From Apostichopus parvimensis (taxonomy: Eukaryota > Echinodermata > Holothuroidea > Aspidochirotida > Stichopodidae): a DNA stretch of 64,000 nt. The translations under genes were made by a program, and so were the position numbers. A model generated the notes under the pieces. The model made no database searches. It had not been told where the DNA came from and saw only the letters and a program-made list of their open reading frames with translations. The stretch's first letter is position 1. The number at the start of each line of letters is the position of its first letter. This document shows, piece by piece, positions 23,501 to 36,679 of the stretch. The stretch lies in assembly GCA_000934455.1 (NCBI GenBank), contig KN884086.1, positions 125,219 through 189,218 of the forward strand, given 5' to 3'.

Positions 23501-25141
23501 GCACGATGTCATTCCCAATCGAGTCTCCTTGTAGCTTCGTCAGAAATGTCGCATTGTAGCAGCATTGTAGCGTTAAACTTGTAGCCACACAGATTTTCGT
23601 TAATGTGCATCAAAGCACATTGCCCGCAATAAAAGGGGCGGAAAAACGGTCTATGATATAATACCGTTTTGCCTAAACAAATAAATATCAATGATAATTA
23701 TACTGTATTCCAATAGACCACGATTGCATCTTTGGAGATATATGGAGACTTTCCAATTGTTCAATTGAGCAGTTTACCAAACATCTACGATCGGCTTGTC
23801 TTTCACGAGGTCCATTTAGCAGACAAAGCTAAATTCAAAGCTGTGATGGAAAAGGTTCCACAAATGACGAAAAAAATAAAGTTAGTGACTTTTGAATTTC
23901 TTTCTTCTCATGAGTTTTATATTAATTCTCTCTAAAGTATTGTCTAGCATAAGTAACGTAACGTGTTTGTTAACAAGCCAAGCTGTCATTTATAATATAC
24001 AACTAAACTGATGATGTATAATGAATCTAATTACACAAATTGACATTGTTTAACAGCTGATATAGCTGACATGTGTAACTGCTATTCGCCTTAAAGATTA
24101 TGTAATCATCATTGACATTAGCCTAAATACACGGAAAATTACTGTTTCACGTCTTCCTTTGAAAAGCTAAAAAAATGATTCCCCTAAAAATCATTAAAGA
24201 AATTAATGTTAAAATTAATGTTTAATAGCCTTCACACCTAAAGTTGACGGCATCGAACTTCATATAAGAGAATTTTTAACGATTTTATATTTCCTCCTTG
24301 AGATTGCTTTTGAAAATGTTAAAGCTAGCATTCGTATCAAACTATACTATGTGTTCTGTTTCGCAGTTTGTCGTTTCAGAAACATAACATGGCACAATAT
24401 GGCATATTATGATGCTAAAGAAGTTTGACGTTCGTTGTCTGCAGCTTCTTATAATCAACCAATAACAAGGAACACATATACTTAATAAGTCTACCTGTGC
24501 AAAATATTAATACTGTTTTATATTTTTATATTCTTCTTTTGCCCAAGATTTTATGACAGCGAAATCCCAGAAAGACTTTCACAAGATGAGCTACAGGATA
24601 TTGTTGATATTGAAAAGATTGAAGGTACATATTCAATAACATAAGTCCAAAAATCATATTGAGTAAGGTAAAGTTATTTCGAAGAACGTATAACTTGAGG
24701 CTCCACGCAATGCATGCATGATGCAAGCAAGCGGTTTCTTCTTTAACACTGAAATGATTGAATAACCTTGGAAAATAAACTAAATGTAAGAATACATAAG
24801 AGAAAATGTGAGCTGCCAGGGTTCATCAATTAATCAAAATAAGAAATTGTTACACAGATGTATAGCAATATTTGCTTTAACTAAATATCAGCTCTTTATA
24901 TACTTTTATCTAATACTCTTTTGTACATCTATATCTAAGGAGAAAAAAATAAATAAAGAAATACGTGCAAATGCTTTTAAGCATGTACTGCATTTGGTAT
25001 TAAATAGTTGTAATGACGTACTAAAACTAATAATGTTCTTTTCAATTGACAGTTTTTCGCAAGACTGAAGATGCTTCTTATGAGAGCTTATGCAAAAATG
25101 GAAAATGGGAGAAGTGGACAAGAGAACAACGCTTAGTATAA
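17541..25141 (+). CDS. Gene B: Ig-Ig-TM-NACHT-LRR-like receptor, complete
   Basis: Eight exons can be chained with consistent splice phases: 17541-17589, 17802-18113, 18568-18900, 19544-19687, 21684-22837, 23717-23880, 24548-24624, 25053-25141. The total is 2322 nt, or 773 aa plus stop TAA. In order the protein has a signal peptide (MIMFWSLFMLSILVVQ), two Ig-type domains (about aa 17-231), one membrane segment (about 248-269), and a NACHT-type NTPase with Walker A GEPGIGKS (336-343) and Walker B SIVILDGI (407-414). An LRR-like exon containing SLEIYGDFP and a charged tail follow. Every ectodomain exon is phase 1 to phase 1. NACHT proteins are normally cytosolic NTPases that oligomerise after sensing, so here the sensor would be extracellular; that is inference. 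An N gap at 19186-19350 lies in the intron before the membrane exon and could hide another exon. A polyadenylation-type AATAAA lies at 25208-25213. Confidence 0.85.
17802..18113 (+). CDS. Gene B exon 2, Ig domain 1 (V-like, atypical)
   Basis: This 312-nt phase 1-1 exon lies between CTGCAG and GTGAGA. It has the Ig core B-strand cysteine (IYCDVGG) and the C-strand tryptophan (GYYWYQG). The F-strand position reads SYTYAV, with tyrosine where the second disulfide cysteine normally sits. An additional CQTC precedes the domain. Confidence 0.75.
18568..18900 (+). CDS. Gene B exon 3, Ig domain 2
   Basis: This 333-nt phase 1-1 exon has a canonical C-W-C set: SLTCYIE, LYWSVEG and IFHCSVYY. A cysteine-rich segment (PPCPLVQSCSNCDEC) lies at its start. 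Several N-x-S/T sites are present (NVT, NTT, NIS, NKT). The donor is GTAAGT. Confidence 0.8.
19186..19350. other. Assembly gap (165 N)
   Basis: The run of N lies in the gene B intron between Ig domain 2 and the membrane exon. Confidence 1.
19544..19687 (+). CDS. Gene B exon 4, transmembrane segment
   Basis: This 144-nt phase 1-1 exon opens with ENCNEDNTK, runs through a membrane helix (VIVMCVMAVVGIVLFALAIF) and ends in a basic stop-transfer stretch (KLHRRHGGRQ). The same acidic opening appears in the membrane exons of genes A and C, which supports the exon calls. Confidence 0.8.
19688..21683 (+). other. Gene B intron 4
   Basis: A 2-kb intron between the membrane and NACHT exons, with poly-G (20311) and poly-C (20578) tracts. 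No further exon is recognised. Confidence 0.5.
21684..22837 (+). CDS. Gene B exon 5, NACHT-type NTPase
   Basis: A single 1154-nt exon (enters in phase 1, leaves in phase 0) holds the whole NTPase module. It shows Walker A GEPGIGKS, a strand ILIYLQL, Walker B SIVILDGIS, a sensor-like MKLWVTS, the GFTEIQRNAFF block usual after the NACHT core, and SPLIARLFASIYLHT in the helical part. A run of asparagines (HNNNNNNNKNN) encoded by an AAT repeat sits just after Walker B. It is clearly homologous to the exons at 5477-6552 and 53563-54608. AAA/STAND membership is certain by motif; the NACHT subtype is the best fit rather than proven. Confidence 0.85.
23717..23880 (+). CDS. Gene B exon 6, LRR-like
   Basis: This 164-nt exon (phase 0 to 2) begins TTIASLEIYGDFP and matches exons in gene A (DSLEIYDDNP) and gene C ([10 protein letters not shown]). 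The spaced hydrophobics suggest leucine-rich-repeat-like units behind the NACHT module. Confidence 0.7.
24548..25141 (+). CDS. Gene B exons 7-8, charged C-terminal tail
   Basis: Exons 24548-24624 (FYDSEIPERLSQDELQ...) and 25053-25141 (...KNGKWEKWTREQRLV, stop TAA) keep phase from the LRR-like exon. No known domain is seen. Genes A and C end much sooner after the equivalent point. Confidence 0.65.
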
Positions 25142-25207
25142 AACTTGCAAAAGTTACAATATTTATAAAACCAACATGCTGACTAATATTTATCCGTGTC
25201 AAGAGAA

Positions 25208-25213
25208 AATAAA
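25208..25213 (+). terminator. Polyadenylation signal of gene B
   Basis: AATAAA lies 67 nt after the stop codon. Confidence 0.45.
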
Positions 25214-28200
25214 ATCAGCACCAAAAAGGAAAAGAAGAAAAATGAAATTAATAAACCCACTTCAATAAGAAATATTTGATTGATTCATTTCATAAACAAA
25301 AAATGACATTATGATCAGCCTTGTGCGCGATGTCATCGTTGTAGTCATATATATCACAATGTGTTTCTTAGTTTCAATTTCAATTTAATAAGTCGTACCT
25401 TTGGTTTTTAAAATCAGTTTGTAACAATCACATCTTCTGTGATTCTCACATAGTATTGTTTTTCTATTTGCAAATACATATAACTGCTTACAGTCCCAAT
25501 CCATCTACTAATTATTTCATTAACGTTGTTTACCAAAACATCTGTCTTATGGTTTCATGATACAGTAATTAATGCATAAAGTTGAGAAGCGGCCATTGTT
25601 ACAACAAAGTCTACGTTTGCCAGCCAAGCCCCCACCCCTTCGTGGGTATCCCCTGATTTGTCATTGCAATTGGCGTCAAGTCAGCGGACCTAACTGTAAC
25701 TCTTTTCGGCTTAGAAAACGGACGCTGCAATACCAAGGTCGTCGTGGAAAGTTTCAATATACCGCAGCTGGTTAAGTTTAATTATTTTCGCCACTTATTG
25801 ACTAATTGGCCCCTTCTTGTGTTTATATTAGTTAAAATTCCTTCATTTGAGGTTCATGATCTCCGTTTTCTTGGCCAATAGCTGAAAATAAATGAGAACA
25901 TTATAAGGGTTACAAAACCATACAATAGTTTGTCTTGCTTAACTTAATCGTTTATGATTCAGCCGTATCTGAAACCAGACGTATCCCTAGTTCGCAGGGT
26001 TTATGTATGTTTACTGTGTGCACGATTGTTATCAAACATTCCACCATACTGGCTGAGTCCATAGTTCAAAATTCCAATGTATTATCACTCTTCAATTATT
26101 ATTGAACTATATTCATATATATTTTCAACCTAGCAGATATGACAAAAACTTTTTGTTATCTAAGATCACAATTGGAAATTTAAAAAACCTCTCGGTAAGT
26201 TATGACATGTATTAAATAATTCAAGTTAGTGGTGCGCAGGCTGTTTACCGAAACGATAATGGAATTTACGGATGTTAAAGTAGTAGAAACCTAAGGGAAC
26301 AAGTAGCTATGTACAAGAACCAGTAACGGTTATTGTAATATCACTTCAAGTTATACTCTTATTATTACCATAATAAAACAACTATAAAACAGTTTGTTGT
26401 ATTCAGTAGACCTTGAGGAACCGGTTTGGGGGTGATGCATAACTCTGCTTGGTTAATAACGGTTTGCAACCCCCTTGATAGTACTATTTACAGTGCTATA
26501 ACCTCGATCAACCATGATTTGTGTTAATACTGAGAGTATATATAGGTTTTTATATAGCATAGGCTTCCGTATATACAGTACGTAATTGTATGTTGTTTAT
26601 TTTGTGTTGTCATCAATATGTTATTGCGTTAAGATGTCGTGATTGTTAAGGGTTTAGCATGTACTAGTTATGTAGTTATGTAGCGAACAAAGTATCGAAT
26701 GACGAGAAACATACCTTTGGTCCTTTCAGTTTGGTACAATAATACAGTAAGAGTTTTAAATGAAATGTATTTTAATATATGTATTTTAAGTTACTTCAGT
26801 GCTGTTGAGGTTCCAAAACAGGCTCCGTAAAGTATAAGAGTGGTTTGTTACTTTGATGAATCACATATCGACTTGTCGAGGATTAATCGGACAACCAAAT
26901 TGAATTAACTCACAATAAAGACTTACCTTTTACTTATTATATGAATCTAAAGTATTAATATACTTTCTGATAAACACTTAATGGCAAATCTGTCTATTGA
27001 TATGTCACCATTTTGAATTGGATTAAATCGCACATGTCATTGATACGTTTTCTACTGTCCCATCTGTATTAGCAAAACACTAATATAGAGATAAAGCTAT
27101 CAGATTTTTAAATGTGCTCTGACAAGGAGATTTTGTTGATATCATACTTTAGGGATAATATGCTGTATATCCGGTTGTTCTTTGCAGCTTACAATTACTA
27201 GCTGAAAGGTCAGATATCAAAAGGTTAGTGCTAAACAGGAGCAAAGAGTGATTGTTTTCCAGTACCATACACAAGTGTGGGGTTCTCATAATAATTGAGA
27301 TTGTAGGTCATATGTATAATTATTAAAATTTAAATATGTAAAACTATCCTTTAATGGTCTTTCAATAACATCCAAAGATGTCCTGGGATGAAATCTTAAA
27401 GATCTTCATAATGAAGGGTCAGAGGTGAAATGTGGAAGGTCTAATGAAAGGAAAGGACAAACGTTGAGTACACATGCAGCATTAATGGCGACTGAAGTCT
27501 ATGCACAAGGAGTAAACGGACAAACACTGTTTTGTTCATGATAGCGCTTAGTTTATGTACCGTGATTTTTAAGTTGTAAGTTACATCGAATAAACACAAA
27601 CAAATATAAACTACACCGTTTGATTAGTTCATTATTTTTGTGACAGCAACAATGTTAAATACGTGTTTTGTTTCCTTCAATAACCATCTTTTTCTTTAAT
27701 AACCAATTAAAGTATAGTCAAAACAACCTACTCTTTTTAAAGTTTCGCTCCCACCATCAACACTTTCCTCCAATGAGAAAAGTAAAACCAACTTACAAAC
27801 TGACTGGGATTCATTTGGCATAATATACATATCGACGTATTAACTTTACAATAAATCACATAATTGCGGTTTGCTATTTTGTTGCATAGGTTCACCTAAC
27901 GTTGCACCGTACATCATGCACAGGCAGCTTGGTTTCAAATTGATTTTGTAGATGAGTAGTTGCATGTAACAAAATGTTGGGTTTTCATATTCTTTATCTG
28001 GCTCCGACTTGTTCCTTCGTAAGTCTATTCTAGGGGAAGAACATAATATTTGCTATGATAAATATGAACTTACATGTGGATAGTGGAGATTTCCAACGTT
28101 TAACAGGCACTTGTTTCCATGTATATGCAATCCAACTTTCTGCAGTAGTCGCAAATTTAGTTGATCATTGAATGTTTGTCTCCAAATAGGGGTGTACAGG

Positions 28201-28744
28201 AACAATGTGCTAGTACTTATCTGTAGCAAAAGGCAAAAGCAAAATGTGTAACAGGCTATTACATTCTTTTCTACAAGCTGGCCTCATCACCGAACAAGTT
28301 TTCAGTTTGTCGATCGCGCAACGAAATGTATCTTCAAAAGATACAACATTCTCTAGATTGAGATCATAGAAAGTCATAGATTGAAAAACACACGCGACAC
28401 ACTTCGGAAATGATATTTGGTGAGTTACTTTCAGCTGTCTTTACTGAGTCACATCTGCGTATGTGAGCCAGTTACGCACAGTGTAACAGTTTAACCCCCA
28501 ACCCCCCCCCCCCCATATCCTGTAGATGTGTTGTGACGGATATTATTTACCAAATTTATACCGACCATAACAAAAAAAAAATGTATTTAACATTTTTCTA
28601 TTGACATCACTCACTCGGCTCTTGCCAAATACGTCATTTCATAACAATTTAACTATATTTTTATAATTATTATTATTATGATTATTATTATTATAATAAT
28701 GTGTGTATTATAATGTGTATCTTTACGATAGAAACTCTACCAAA
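25214..28744. other. No gene seen
   Basis: Intergenic DNA after gene B. An open frame at 25572-25775 (67 codons, basic) has no recognisable family. Confidence 0.5.
28664..28702. repeat. ATT/TTA microsatellite
   Basis: A run of TTA units with a turn to AAT, just before the LINE at 28745. Confidence 0.7.
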
Positions 28745-31700
28745 TTCTAAACAATTTGTTAAATAGTGAACTTCAGCCACCTGGATCTCACTTTACTCGT
28801 AGTTTATGGACAAATCATAATATTCATTATCTCATTAATGATGAAATAGACTCTAGAGTCTCAATAGTCGCCGTTTCTGAGACTTGGATTCAAGAAAACA
28901 CTCTTCTTAATATGTTACAAGTGGATAATTATAACTTCATACATATTAATAGAACTGGTAAACGCGGTCTGATCTTATTTTTAGTTGCAGTACTTTTGAG
29001 TTTGTGTTTATTGAAGCTATACACCAAGACCGCAACGTTATAATTGGTGTTATTTATCGACTGCCAGATGGTTCCCGATTACTTTTAATGATGAGATGTC
29101 CAGTCTGCTAAATGCCATCACCCTGGGTAAGATATCATGCTTGCTTCTCGGTTATTTTAATATTGACCTCCTCAAGTATGACTCTAATTGTCATGTTGCC
29201 ACTTTCATAGATAGATACTATGTACTCTGATTCATTCACGCCGCATTATAAAAAAAACTACCAAATTTGATATTCCACTTTAATTGATGATATTTCTGTA
29301 ATGACGTCAATCTCTTAAATTTGTCTGGCATTCTTGTGTCTGCTATAAATACCATTGACCTATTATATGCTCAGCTGCTTTCAGTTCTTCAAATTGCTCA
29401 CACTGTACTAGTTATGTAATGAAAAGGATACGTCGAGGGGTAATTATTATATATTTTCCTCTGAGCTCAACGACTTCAATTGGCATCAGCTGTACACAAA
29501 AACAGATGTAAATGATGCTTGTAAAATCTTTGTTGGTGTAATAAGTGAGATCTATAACAAACATTATCCTATTAAGCGCACTGGCGTCAACGGGTCACGC
29601 AAATGCAATACTTTGATTACCAATTTAATTATTTAATAAATTGCTAATTAAGAAAAGAATACAAATCGTACCTCCAAGACAGATCTCTTCGAAATAACTT
29701 AAACTACGTCAATTACAAAAATATCCTTACTTCTACTATTAGGCTCTCAAAATAATGTTACTATAGCAATTTACTCAATGAAACTAAAAATAATCAGAAG
29801 AAAACATGGGTAACTGTAAATGAAATAGTTGGTAGAAAAAATTAGAATAAATAACAATAAAATTAAAATAAAACAAAAACTGTAAGCTCAATGAATGAGT
29901 AAAAGTAAGTATGCCTGACCGTTTATTATCCTAGCAGGATCTTCTTCAGAGGCTGAATTGACTAATGACACTTGCCATTCAACCTCTGAAGAAGATCCTG
30001 CTATGACTGAAACCTCAAGCCCACGTAGAATAAATCACAATAGCGAAGAATTAAGGGTTGTTAATTGTTTTAATGATTAATTGTCTAGTTTCGGTCTGAA
30101 CTAAGCTGGGTACATTGAAAAAGGTAATGTCGGCTTCAATAGTTTTCTTATAAACTCTTATCCTAATACTGTGCTTATTTCCTCAACTAACTGTATGGAA
30201 AATTCTTCAATCATTCATAATTTTATAATAGGTTCAGCGGCTGGAACTGACGGTATAACTGTCGATATACGTTGTGCTTGCGAAATCTTCTTGAACCGCT
30301 CACCTATCCTTGCAACCTATCCCTCTCTAGTCGTATTGTTCCTTATAGTATAAACGTTGCTAGAATAACGATTATTTACAAAACTGGTGATCCCTCTGTG
30401 CTTTCAAAATACCGACTAATCTCGATTCTTTCTACAATTTCTATAGTTCTCGACAAAACCATGTTTAAAAAACTCACAGACTCCCTAGACAAGAATGATA
30501 TAAGTTCATTACGTCAATTTGGATTTCATGAGAATCTTTCCACTTATATGGCGGCAGCAGATACAGTCCAGTTATTCGATATTAACCTCAATAACAATGA
30601 ATTTACTTTGCTGTGTTTCGAAATCTTTCTAAAGCATTCGACACAATCAACCATTAAATCTTACTAAAAAAAATCTTACAGGCTTAGCCATTATGGAATC
30701 CGTGGGGTTGCATATAAATGGTTCGAAAGATATCTTTCAAGAGAGAACATGTTGTTCGCATTAATGATCAAACTTCTAAGACCAGTACAGTAGGCTGCGG
30801 CCTCCCACATGGTCCTGTGGACCACTACTTTATCTTATCTACATGAATCAATGACGTGTGTAACTGTTCTCACATCCTTAACATTACACTCTTTACAGAC
30901 GTCACATGTATTCTCTTTAAGCACCACAGTGATATTCATTGTGCCTCTTGTGTCGTTATCTCTGAACTATATTTTGTATTAAACTTGTTTAAAGCAAATA
31001 AGTTGTATTTAAATGTAAGCAAATCAATTGTATCATATTTCGTCCTGTTCAGCAAATGGTTGATATTGTTAACGTATGTATTGATAATGGTGATATTACT
31101 CTTGTTAAAAAGTTAAATTTCTACGTGTTCTACTTGACTCAAATCTCACCTGGAAGTATCATATTAAAAGTCGATGCCCTCATATCTCAAAGACTATTAA
31201 AATACTTCATAAAAATTGCTGAATTGTACAATCGCATACACTTAAAACAATGTACGATTCCCTCATTAAATCAAAATAATCTTACTGGGACATAATATGG
31301 GGAAACACCTATCCATATTACCTTAATCGCTTGTTCACCTTCCAGAAGCAGCCATTAGCCGGATTACAAACTCTAGTCATCGTGATCAGAGTAATATCAT
31401 ATTTGCTAACTTTAAACTGTAAATATCTTCTACACATACAAATTCAAAGTCGCTCTATTTTTGTGTAAATATGTCATGGACTTTTGCCTTCTAACTTTGA
31501 GGATTACTATCTTTTTAATTGTGACATTCACAACTACAATACCCGCTTTTGTTAATACTTCGGTACAAATTTGATCACTCACGAGAGGACTCATCGGCTT
31601 TTTATCAATTCTGGAGTTACAATCTGGAATAGTTTGGACAACACAATAAAAATCCAAAACTATTCATTGCTTCAAACAAAAACCGAAATCCATGTTACTT

Positions 31701-31908
31701 AACGATTATTATCATTAAGCAGTAGTTTGTTGTTTCTGGCTTTTTTGTATTTGTTCTTTGTTCTTTGTGTTATTTCGTTTTTGTTTGTAAAAGGGGGAAT
31801 GCTCGTAAAAGCTCTGCTTCTTCAGTTCACTTCCACCTCCTTGTAATTTAAATTATTCACCATTGTATTTATATAATGTGGGAATAAAACGAACTCAAAC
31901 TCAAACAC
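28745..31908 (+). mobile_element. LINE (CR1/L2-like), near full ORF2 but much broken
   Basis: In order it shows an endonuclease piece (VSETWIQEN), the RT block YRLISILSTISIVLDKTMF, QFGFHENLSTYMAAADT, a GLPHGP block and a C-terminal domain, then an AACTCAA-rich tail. Many stops and frameshifts interrupt it, so it is old. A palindromic repeat was inserted at 29905-30012. Confidence 0.7.
29905..30012. repeat. Dispersed repeat, head-to-head pair inside a LINE
   Basis: Two short copies of the core in opposite orientation are separated by about 20 bp, forming a near palindrome. They sit within the LINE at 28745-31908. Confidence 0.6.
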
Positions 31909-32379
31909 TTTAAGGGTTAACAACGGTGTTCAAGAAGTAATTAATCTTCTGGGATGGAAGGGAGCTGAAACGAGTACGGAAGAGAAAAAGCAGGGTTATT
32001 CAATTGATGGCTATTGGTTATGAATATGATGTAATAATATTTCTGGAAAAATTTGTTTACCTTACTTTGATTAACGGTCTAGCACTCCCCAAACAGCCCG
32101 TCATTTAAGCTGTACATTTTATATAATGTGTGGTTCGCATCATGCAACATCGCTGATTGGCTAACAGGTTTTACTCAAGTTTAGGGAGTGAAATTTGTGT
32201 GAATTTCATACTGAATTATGTCAACGACCATTAAAAGATTCCGTAGCCTATTTACATAATGCTTTCACATGAAAAGTGTTTATATTTAAGTCATATGTTC
32301 ATATGAAAAGCTGTCACAATAAAAATGAACGAATCAAAAGTTGTTATTATCATATATGTATCACATAATGTATATTATT

Positions 32380-32570
32380 TCATCATCTTGTATATTTTTA
32401 ATTCATCGTCGTAGGTTTTTACCTTATTATCGTATATTTATTATAATCATCATCATCGTATTTTTGTACATCATCTCTGTTAGGTCTTACGTCATCATCT
32501 TATACTTTACATAATCATTGTGAGGTTTTACATCATCATCGTATGTTTTTAAATCATCATGGTTAATTGT
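32380..32570. repeat. Degenerate minisatellite downstream of gene K
   Basis: Imperfect units of roughly 27-30 bp built on CATCATCGTA plus a T-rich tail are repeated several times. They lie just beyond the gene K stop, likely in its 3' UTR. A minus-strand AATAAA is at 32437-32442. Confidence 0.5.
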
Positions 32571-32706
32571 TGACCCTTTTGGCGTACCATATACATTCCA
32601 GCATTTTAGAACTGCCGCGGTAGGTAACTCCAACAGCATCCGGGGCTCTCCAGATACCGTACCGTCCAGCAATGACATCCACTATCAGAGTCCTGCTACA
32701 GACAGT

Positions 32707-35700
32707 TCACACTCCAGCATGGTAGATTTGATCTGCATAGGTATGTTGAGCGATATCAGGGGTTCTCATAGGTAAATACGTCGTAGGTATCGGTATCTCG
32801 TAAGAACTGTCCGTGATTAATTTCTCAAATATCTGTTGAGGGATAATTGGAGTACTTAATGTTGGATATATATATATTTTTTTTTTTGTCTTTGTTCATA
32901 TCATTTACGGAACCTTGTATCATAACCTTGACTACAATAACATCAGGATAATCAAGGTAATATCACAATTAATGTTTAAGTAACTATTGACTAAAGTGCC
33001 TTCTATGTTCATTATGCGTTTTGCAAAAACAAAATCTGACTGATTGATAAATTATGTTCTAAAGATGAGTAATGAGTTACTTACAGTTACGAATGTTGCT
33101 CTCAATTGATGAATGGAAGGTCGAAGAGAACAGTTATAATTCCAACAATCGAACAAGATTTTATCTCTGTAAATAATTGAAAAATAGACGACAAATACTG
33201 AATGAACGAGATGTGAATCTACTTTGTAGATCTTAATGTCATGTAAAGTACAAGATGCGTGACAAGAATTAAGGCATTACGAGAGCTGTTTGCACTATCA
33301 ATTGGTTAAGTAAAACGTTAAATCAATCAACTGAAATAATGACTACATAGCTATGACCGAATGAACAAATGGAACATTCACTTACCAGGAGTTTATACGA
33401 ATAGAAAAGTCAGTGTTCCTTAAAGTACTATGTTGGCTGCATTGCATAATACACTTAGTATAACAAAAATGTATGAACATAACTGAGTAATTTTCTCCTA
33501 TCTTCCAAAGTACATTGTCCCAGTTCTACATCCATGCAGATACAAAACTCGCACTCGATACATAAGGGTTGTACACTAGGCGATTAATACATTGTTGTGT
33601 TCAAATAACATTTTAAAAATGTCTTGTTGGAAATAAACTAGATTATGGGAGAAGCATAGGCTTACTTACCTTATCTGTAAGTACTTCTCTGGCCAGGGTA
33701 CAGATGGTTTGATAATTTCCTCGTCAAATCTAACTTCCCGGTCAACCGGAAATGGTGGGATTCCTAACAATAGTAAGATTTTAGAATCATTGATACTGGT
33801 ATAAACTTATCAGACTTAGCAACACCAGAGTGACGATGCCTCCGAAATCACAACTGGAGCGGGGAGCGGACTAGATATACTCCGGCTATGTTATACTTTA
33901 CTTTTCATATACACGTTTGTATTATGTCAGTGAACCTAATGAGCTTCGGTTAAAGTCAAATTACTGACATGACATACTTGGTAATGTGATTAATAAGTTA
34001 AGAGGTTATCTCAAACAGACAACTATTACGGAAATACTTCTTGAAGAGTACCTCAATAATCTGTCCTTTTTTTTTGTTATTAACTTCTCTCCCTTTTATT
34101 CTTTCTATTTACCGAGGACAATACATTGCTTCTACACACTGCATGTTGATTGATGGGGAAGAGGTGCAACCAGTACCTATTCGTAAATTATGTCTTGTTT
34201 GTAATTCGTTCAAGGCTAATGAATTGTCCTTAAAAATCGATACTAAGATAAATGCATTATTTTAAGTCGTCCGTGAAGGCAAATTGTAAAATTTTACAAT
34301 CGGCTGTAAATCGATGGTATCTTATGTGATAAATCGCAACATGTCTTTATATACAGATGCATTTATACATATAAGAACATCATCGTATACCTTTTGTTGC
34401 AAATGTGACATGGGAATATTTAGTTCAATGTAATGCTACAACATTGAAATAAGTGTCAATACTTTCTCTTTGTGCAACTGCCTCAAGTTTGATAGGAATT
34501 TAGTTTATTTACCGGCTTTCATAATCTCCCATATTACTACTGCTGTAGACCACACGTCACTGGATTCTGTATACTGATTCAACATTAACATTTCAGGTGG
34601 AAATTGATTCAAATTCACGGAACGAATCTGATGTAAAAAGAAATATGAACATATTTTTTGTAATTAACCACAATTAAGTTAGCTGCACGATAAACATTGG
34701 TGCTGCATTGGGGCGACTGTTTATTTTCTGAAACTATCTATTGCAATATGACATTGTTAAAGCGAGTGTGTTGAGAACTTTATTACATTACGTTGAAGCA
34801 TAATAAAAGAGGAAGTTGCTCTGACTGCATTAGTTACAATTAAGCAAACAAGCAAACATGCATGTTATTGTAAACTATTATCTAATATTAATCGAAGCAT
34901 TTTGAAAAAAGAAGCAATCACACTGAAGGCTAAATTATTGTTTTTTTTTTATATATGTACATCATAGTCCTCGTTATTCCATTAATGAATTTAATATGAC
35001 ACAGATAATTGTTAAATGGTTTAAATTGAGACATCGATATCAAGTTTGAACGCACAAGCCTAACGTGTAGCATTATTCCAAAGAAAAACCTCAGCCCATT
35101 TGTTTACAGGTTTCAAGGTTACGGATGTGTCTTACACCAGGATATTACGTTGATTATAATATTTTGACGGCTTTTTGAGTGCTTTCACTGGATGATATCA
35201 TCTTTTTTGTCTGTTGAACAAATTATTTTATCATAATCTTGTAATTAATATATATTTACATTTTACCTTTTCTTTCTTAAGAGCAGCTATTTTCGGTGCA
35301 TCGCGAGCCAGACAGAAGTCAAATAATTTGATATGCCCTCCTTTTGTTAGCAAAACCTTTTTCGTTGTTAAGCCAGGGTGAAGGAACTTAACGAAGATGA
35401 AAAACAATAACTTGGATTCATGGAAGCACAAATGGAAAAAAAAGGATTAACACATTGTTCACTTAAAAATGATCTTATAAACAGGAATATAAGTTTATAA
35501 TAAACATTGACGATGTCGATAATACTCAATAATTAGAGAGCTATATTGAAATACGTTGTTTAGGTTGTTACGTATTGAGTGCAAAGGTTCTATCATTACT
35601 TACCCCGAACGTATTTAGAATGTCCATTCCTTCCAAAACTCCTGCTATGTGTTTGATGACGTCAGGAACTGACAATGAGCTACAGCAATAGTAGTCTCCT

Positions 35701-36679
35701 TTATCTTTAGTATCACGTGACAAGAATGTGTGCATACTTTCACAAACGAGGTGTTCACAGATAAGAAACAGTTTATCTTAAACAATACAAGAGACAAAAT
35801 AAAAGAAACTACGTTAATAAAGAAAACGTGTTTATAGTAGAATACGTTAACATATGTTGAAATGTCCTGCTTATAATTATTGTAGCGTAAGAAAGCTTAT
35901 AATTTCAATTTAATATCAGTCAGCAGCTTATTTAGATGGTCATACAAATTTTCAGCTCCTTGTTCACATCTACATTATGACCAGAAATTCATATTTGGTC
36001 ATCGGTCTATGCATTTTCTTTTTATTCCACTTGGCGGACACAGTAACACTCGGAGTCCTAAAAACGAAAAAATATTGGTTTTTTGACTTCATTTCATTTT
36101 ATTTTTATTCCACTAACATAGATTAACAATATACTATAACTTGATTTATAACAAATGGACAATAACAACTCACTGCTTTGTATAGATATAGCCTCGATCT
36201 TTGCTATATGGTTCGATGCTGGTAATTCGAGACATTTTCTGATGAAACCCTCCCAATGAATTTCTTTCTTTCTAAAAAGTGTTTCTAGAAACAGAACCAA
36301 AAACAGTCACGAATCAATATATAGTTCGGACTAGTACAAAATGTCACTTAATCCCATCTCATCTTTAAATGATATTTAAAAGGGACGCAATTGCCAACAA
36401 TTCACCGTTGTCGCACAAAAAATCGACACAGACGTCGTATTATATAATATCTGACCTTGGCCCTGAAACTGAATAAGTACAATAATTGTATAACATAATG
36501 TGACTAGCCTGTTAGAGTTGTTACTACAACACACTTATTGGTCTCATCAGCAATATTAATAGATCCCATCCATCTTCTGTAGATTTTTCCCATCTTGATA
36601 TTCAAGATGATGGAAATATCATTCTCACTCAACATCCGGGGATCTTTTCCTGAAATCACATCTGCTGTGGAATAATAAT
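32707..36679 (-). CDS. Gene K kinase-homology region and tail (exons 9-16)
   Basis: These eight exons spell the lobes of a tyrosine-kinase fold in the right order: degenerate glycine loop (LNIKMGKIYRRW), beta-3 without lysine (VVVTTLT), alpha-C region (KEIHWEGFIRKCLEL), hinge (KLFLICEHLVCESMHTFL), catalytic loop HPGL, DFC, PPEM activation-segment end, SDVW alpha-F, and the CW...RPS alpha-H/I. The last exon is a tail with four tyrosines. The first intron here starts with GC (GCTAGT) rather than GT. Confidence 0.8.

Noticed and set aside
25572-25775. Basic 67-codon frame after gene B
   Set aside because: No domain and no splice partner; likely chance.
34041-34265. 74-codon + strand frame with a hydrophobic start
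   Set aside because: It lies antisense in a gene K intron and shows no further support.
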